A stretch of DNA of 64,000 nt, taken from IMG/VR virus record IMGVR_UViG_3300032236_001232, positions 99,948-163,947 of that record; one strand, 5' to 3'. This document shows positions 61,718 to 64,000 of this stretch, piece after piece (position 1 is the first letter of the stretch; each line of letters opens with the position of its first letter). Position numbers and translations under genes: made by a program. The notes beneath the pieces were generated by a model. That model saw only the letters and a program-made list of their open reading frames with translations. It made no database searches and was not told the DNA's origin. The DNA is from a virus.

Positions 61718-64000
61718 TTTTTCTGAATCTGATTATAACGAGCTACATCGGCCATATGACGTTTTTTCTCATCAGTTTTGTTTCTAAACTGTTTATATTT
61801 GACAGGATCTGCATTTACAAAATCATCACGCCATACTTCGGGGGTATCATTTACACTGAGTTTTTGTTCTAGTGCAGCAGATAGAGATTCCATGTAAGTA
61901 TCTTCGTTGGTAGGTAATAGTGATGGCCCAGGAATCCACGCATCCAATTTCTCATCATATATATGTGTTTTTGGGTGTGGTGAATTTCTTCCAGGAATAG
62001 CACCCTGTGGAAGAGTTTGTGCCGATTGTTGAGATTGTTGTTGCTGATACATAGCCTGTGTCTTGGCCTGTTGATCTGCTGCGAATTTTTTTGCCTCGTC
62101 GGGAGTCAATCTAGCCGGTGGTAATTCCATTTTAAATTCTGAGACCTTCTTAGGTAGTCCGGCATGTTTAGTTTTGGCAAAATCCTTTGCATCACTCTTA
62201 CTCATGCTTTTAGCAGTTTTCTTTAGTTCGGCACTGGCTCCTGGAATCTTCTTGCCTTTCTGCATAGCGTGAACCATACCGAAGAACTTTTGCTGTTGCT
62301 GACTAACTGCCTTTTCGCTTAGTTCGAGACTTTCTTGAGCATCACCGCCGACTAGGTCACCTGCTTTTGCTGGTCGTTTCATGCTGCCCTTAAGATGTGC
62401 TGCTGGGCCTAGTTTGTTTTTATCACTGCCTGCAAATGCACTCTTTGGTAGCATGGCTTCAACTGCATCCTCTTCTTTAAACCGTTCTTGGCTGGTAAAA
62501 ATATCGCCGAACTTATTGCCCAACATACTGACCAGTTTTGCTTTTTGTTTTTGATCTACAGTGATGCTATCACCTTTGATATTAAATCCTAAATTCATTC
62601 CACGTAGTTGTTGAGCAAATCTTGGATCTTTAAACCGATAGGTAGTCATTCCTGGCTGTTCTGCGGATTTGCCACCCATTTGTGTTTGTGGTTTTACACC
62701 AACTACTTTACGTGCTGCTCCGGTTTCGGGATCAATGCGTAGCATATTACCGCCGGTTGTTTCACCGTCATCTTCCTCATCATCCTCCGGTGCCTGATAT
62801 ATTTTCATACGACGATCATCACCATTTTCGATGTAATCTCGTAGGTGTTTAACATCTTCACCTTGATCGCTACGTAATGCGGAACTGTGAATAATAAATT
62901 CTGCTGCTTCGGCGCCCACAAAATCTACATCTCTAAAAATGGTTCTTAGTTGTTGGATAGTGGATCTAAAATCGTTAAACAAGAAATCGATCTTTAGTTT
63001 GGTTTTAGCACCTGATTTATCTCTCGTGCCACGCTTGCTGATCTTGTGCATAACATCCTGTGGGAATGATCCAAAGTCTCCAAATACGTGAGTAGCACCG
63101 GCGTTATCTGCTTTGACAATAATGAATAACTTACCACTTGGACGATCCAGTTCGGCTAGTTGGGATTCCGCCACACCATCTTGACCAAATGGAAACACTT
63201 GAATCCATTTGCTGCCCTGTTTTTGTATCCACTTATTAGGGTTGAATTTGCTACGAATGATATTTTGATCTCTAAGAACTTGTTCTACACTATCTCTCCA
63301 TCCTTGATTAAGAGATTCTCTTCTTCTGGCATGTAATATGGATCTTTTTCTAATGGTGCCGTCGCTGTCATCCCAACGATACATTACATCGCCTTCGTCC
63401 CATTCGTCATATCTTTCCTTCACATCTTTCGTAATAACCTTAGCGTTGCCAACCATTTGGTCTTTTGGTTCAATAGGGGGAGTTTTTCTATCCTGTTCTT
63501 GACGACGCTTTGCTGCCAAATCGGCCACTGAGCCTTTGCGTGGGGGTTTACCATAACTAAATGGACCTGCTTCCGCCATATCCTGCTCACCGTGACTGAC
63601 ACTACCATCTTTATTCAACTGTAGGTTGAGATCGTATTGTTTGTTGTCGTGGCGTATTCTCGCCAAACGCCCCTCTTTGAATCCTTTGGCAAAGTAATGT
63701 TTATACATGCCACCATGTCGTTTATGCCAGTGTCCAATTTCCATTGCTCGTTCTAATGTAGCAACCATTGCAAGACTTACACCTTTTGTAAAGCCTTCCT
63801 CATGTGCCATCTTGGCCATATCTGGGTCAAAACCATCGCCGTCATCACCACCGAACCCATCTGGTGCGAATTCATTCAAGCCTTCCGCCACACCTTGGTC
63901 TTTCAACTTGTCTTGAATTTTCTTATAGCGTTGGAAGTTAGCATCTTTATCTGCATCAGTTTTGCCAAACTTTCCAGCATCCATCTTTTTATCAATCTCA
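61714..64000 (-). CDS. Large multi-domain protein with DUF3008-like segment (partial)
   Basis: The frame stays open to the window edge (codons GAG ATT GAT AAA AAG before the first ATG at 63984), so the true start lies outside. At least 761 residues are visible. Numbering from 63984, repeated x-A-E plus small-residue sites occur at GVAEG (34), DMAEA (138), GVAES (273) and LAEL (278), consistent with gp21 cleavage. A DUF3008-like segment, QQQQKFFGMVHAMQKGKKIP to DFAKTKHAGLP, spans 561-611. Gln-rich linkers follow. Several small basic domains that could be packaged and processed in the head are inferred. No enzyme motif was recognised. Confidence 0.7.
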   Translation of the reverse strand, partial: EIDKKMDAGKFGKTDADKDANFQRYKKIQDKLKDQGVAEGLNEFAPDGFGGDDGDGFDPDMAKMAHEEGFTKGVSLAMVATLERAMEIGHWHKRHGGMYKHYFAKGFKEGRLARIRHDNKQYDLNLQLNKDGSVSHGEQDMAEAGPFSYGKPPRKGSVADLAAKRRQEQDRKTPPIEPKDQMVGNAKVITKDVKERYDEWDEGDVMYRWDDSDGTIRKRSILHARRRESLNQGWRDSVEQVLRDQNIIRSKFNPNKWIQKQGSKWIQVFPFGQDGVAESQLAELDRPSGKLFIIVKADNAGATHVFGDFGSFPQDVMHKISKRGTRDKSGAKTKLKIDFLFNDFRSTIQQLRTIFRDVDFVGAEAAEFIIHSSALRSDQGEDVKHLRDYIENGDDRRMKIYQAPEDDEEDDGETTGGNMLRIDPETGAARKVVGVKPQTQMGGKSAEQPGMTTYRFKDPRFAQQLRGMNLGFNIKGDSITVDQKQKAKLVSMLGNKFGDIFTSQERFKEEDAVEAMLPKSAFAGSDKNKLGPAAHLKGSMKRPAKAGDLVGGDAQESLELSEKAVSQQQQKFFGMVHAMQKGKKIPGASAELKKTAKSMSKSDAKDFAKTKHAGLPKKVSEFKMELPPARLTPDEAKKFAADQQAKTQAMYQQQQSQQSAQTLPQGAIPGRNSPHPKTHIYDEKLDAWIPGPSLLPTNEDTYMESLSAALEQKLSVNDTPEVWRDDFVNADPVKYKQFRNKTDEKKRHMADVARYNQIQKK

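Overview
The window is a 64 kb piece of a T4-like contractile-tailed phage genome (myovirus). It carries T4-type head genes (gp22, gp21, gp67/68-position core proteins, portal gp20), a tape measure, a baseplate wedge/hub/spike set (gp48/54-like, gp53, gp5, gp25, gp6), and replication and recombination genes (gp43 polymerase, gp45 clamp, gp46/gp47, a 5'-3' exonuclease). It also has the late sigma factor gp55 and a DsbA-like late-gene regulator. The base composition is AT-rich. T4-type late promoter motifs (TATAAATA and close variants) and near-consensus sigma70 promoters are both present. The host cannot be named from the sequence; a secreted subtilase with a signal peptide and a beta-strand-rich C-terminus suggests a Gram-negative bacterium.

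Layout. 1-6108 (minus): head genes and tape measure. 6174-7261 (plus): a gp26-type tail/baseplate protein with a well-formed -1 frameshift signal that adds 76 residues. 7262-7711: a gene-free stretch full of strong inverted repeats, a candidate structured RNA. 7712-13177 (minus): an operon behind a sigma70 promoter with gp55, a homing endonuclease, gp47, gp46, two small genes and a GIY-YIG protein. 13293-40009 (plus): the late baseplate and tail-fibre block, including a 4189-residue protein with a seven-repeat FG-GAP propeller, a collagen-like fibre and three paralogous fibre proteins. 40006-48414 (minus): thyA, a VWA metallopeptidase/MoxR pair, small conserved genes, a 5'-3' exonuclease, queE and a MazG-like gene. 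48478-49347 (plus): a lone radical SAM gene. 49331-61717 (minus): secreted subtilase, glycosyltransferase, a QueD-like gene, dpdA, a homing endonuclease, gp45, gp43, dsbA and a deaminase. 61714-64000 (minus): a large multi-domain protein cut by the window edge.

How it fits together. Eight sigma70-type promoters, all with exactly 17-bp spacers, precede early and middle genes. gp55, gp45 and DsbA would then switch transcription to late promoters. QueE, DpdA and possibly the QueD-like protein point to 7-deazaguanine modification of phage DNA. The most notable signals are the frameshift signal next to the tape measure, the structured intergenic region at 7.3-7.7 kb, and a recurring design in which a late promoter lies in the 5' arm of a hairpin that covers the start region of a gene, seen at both NUMOD-type or GIY-YIG homing endonucleases.
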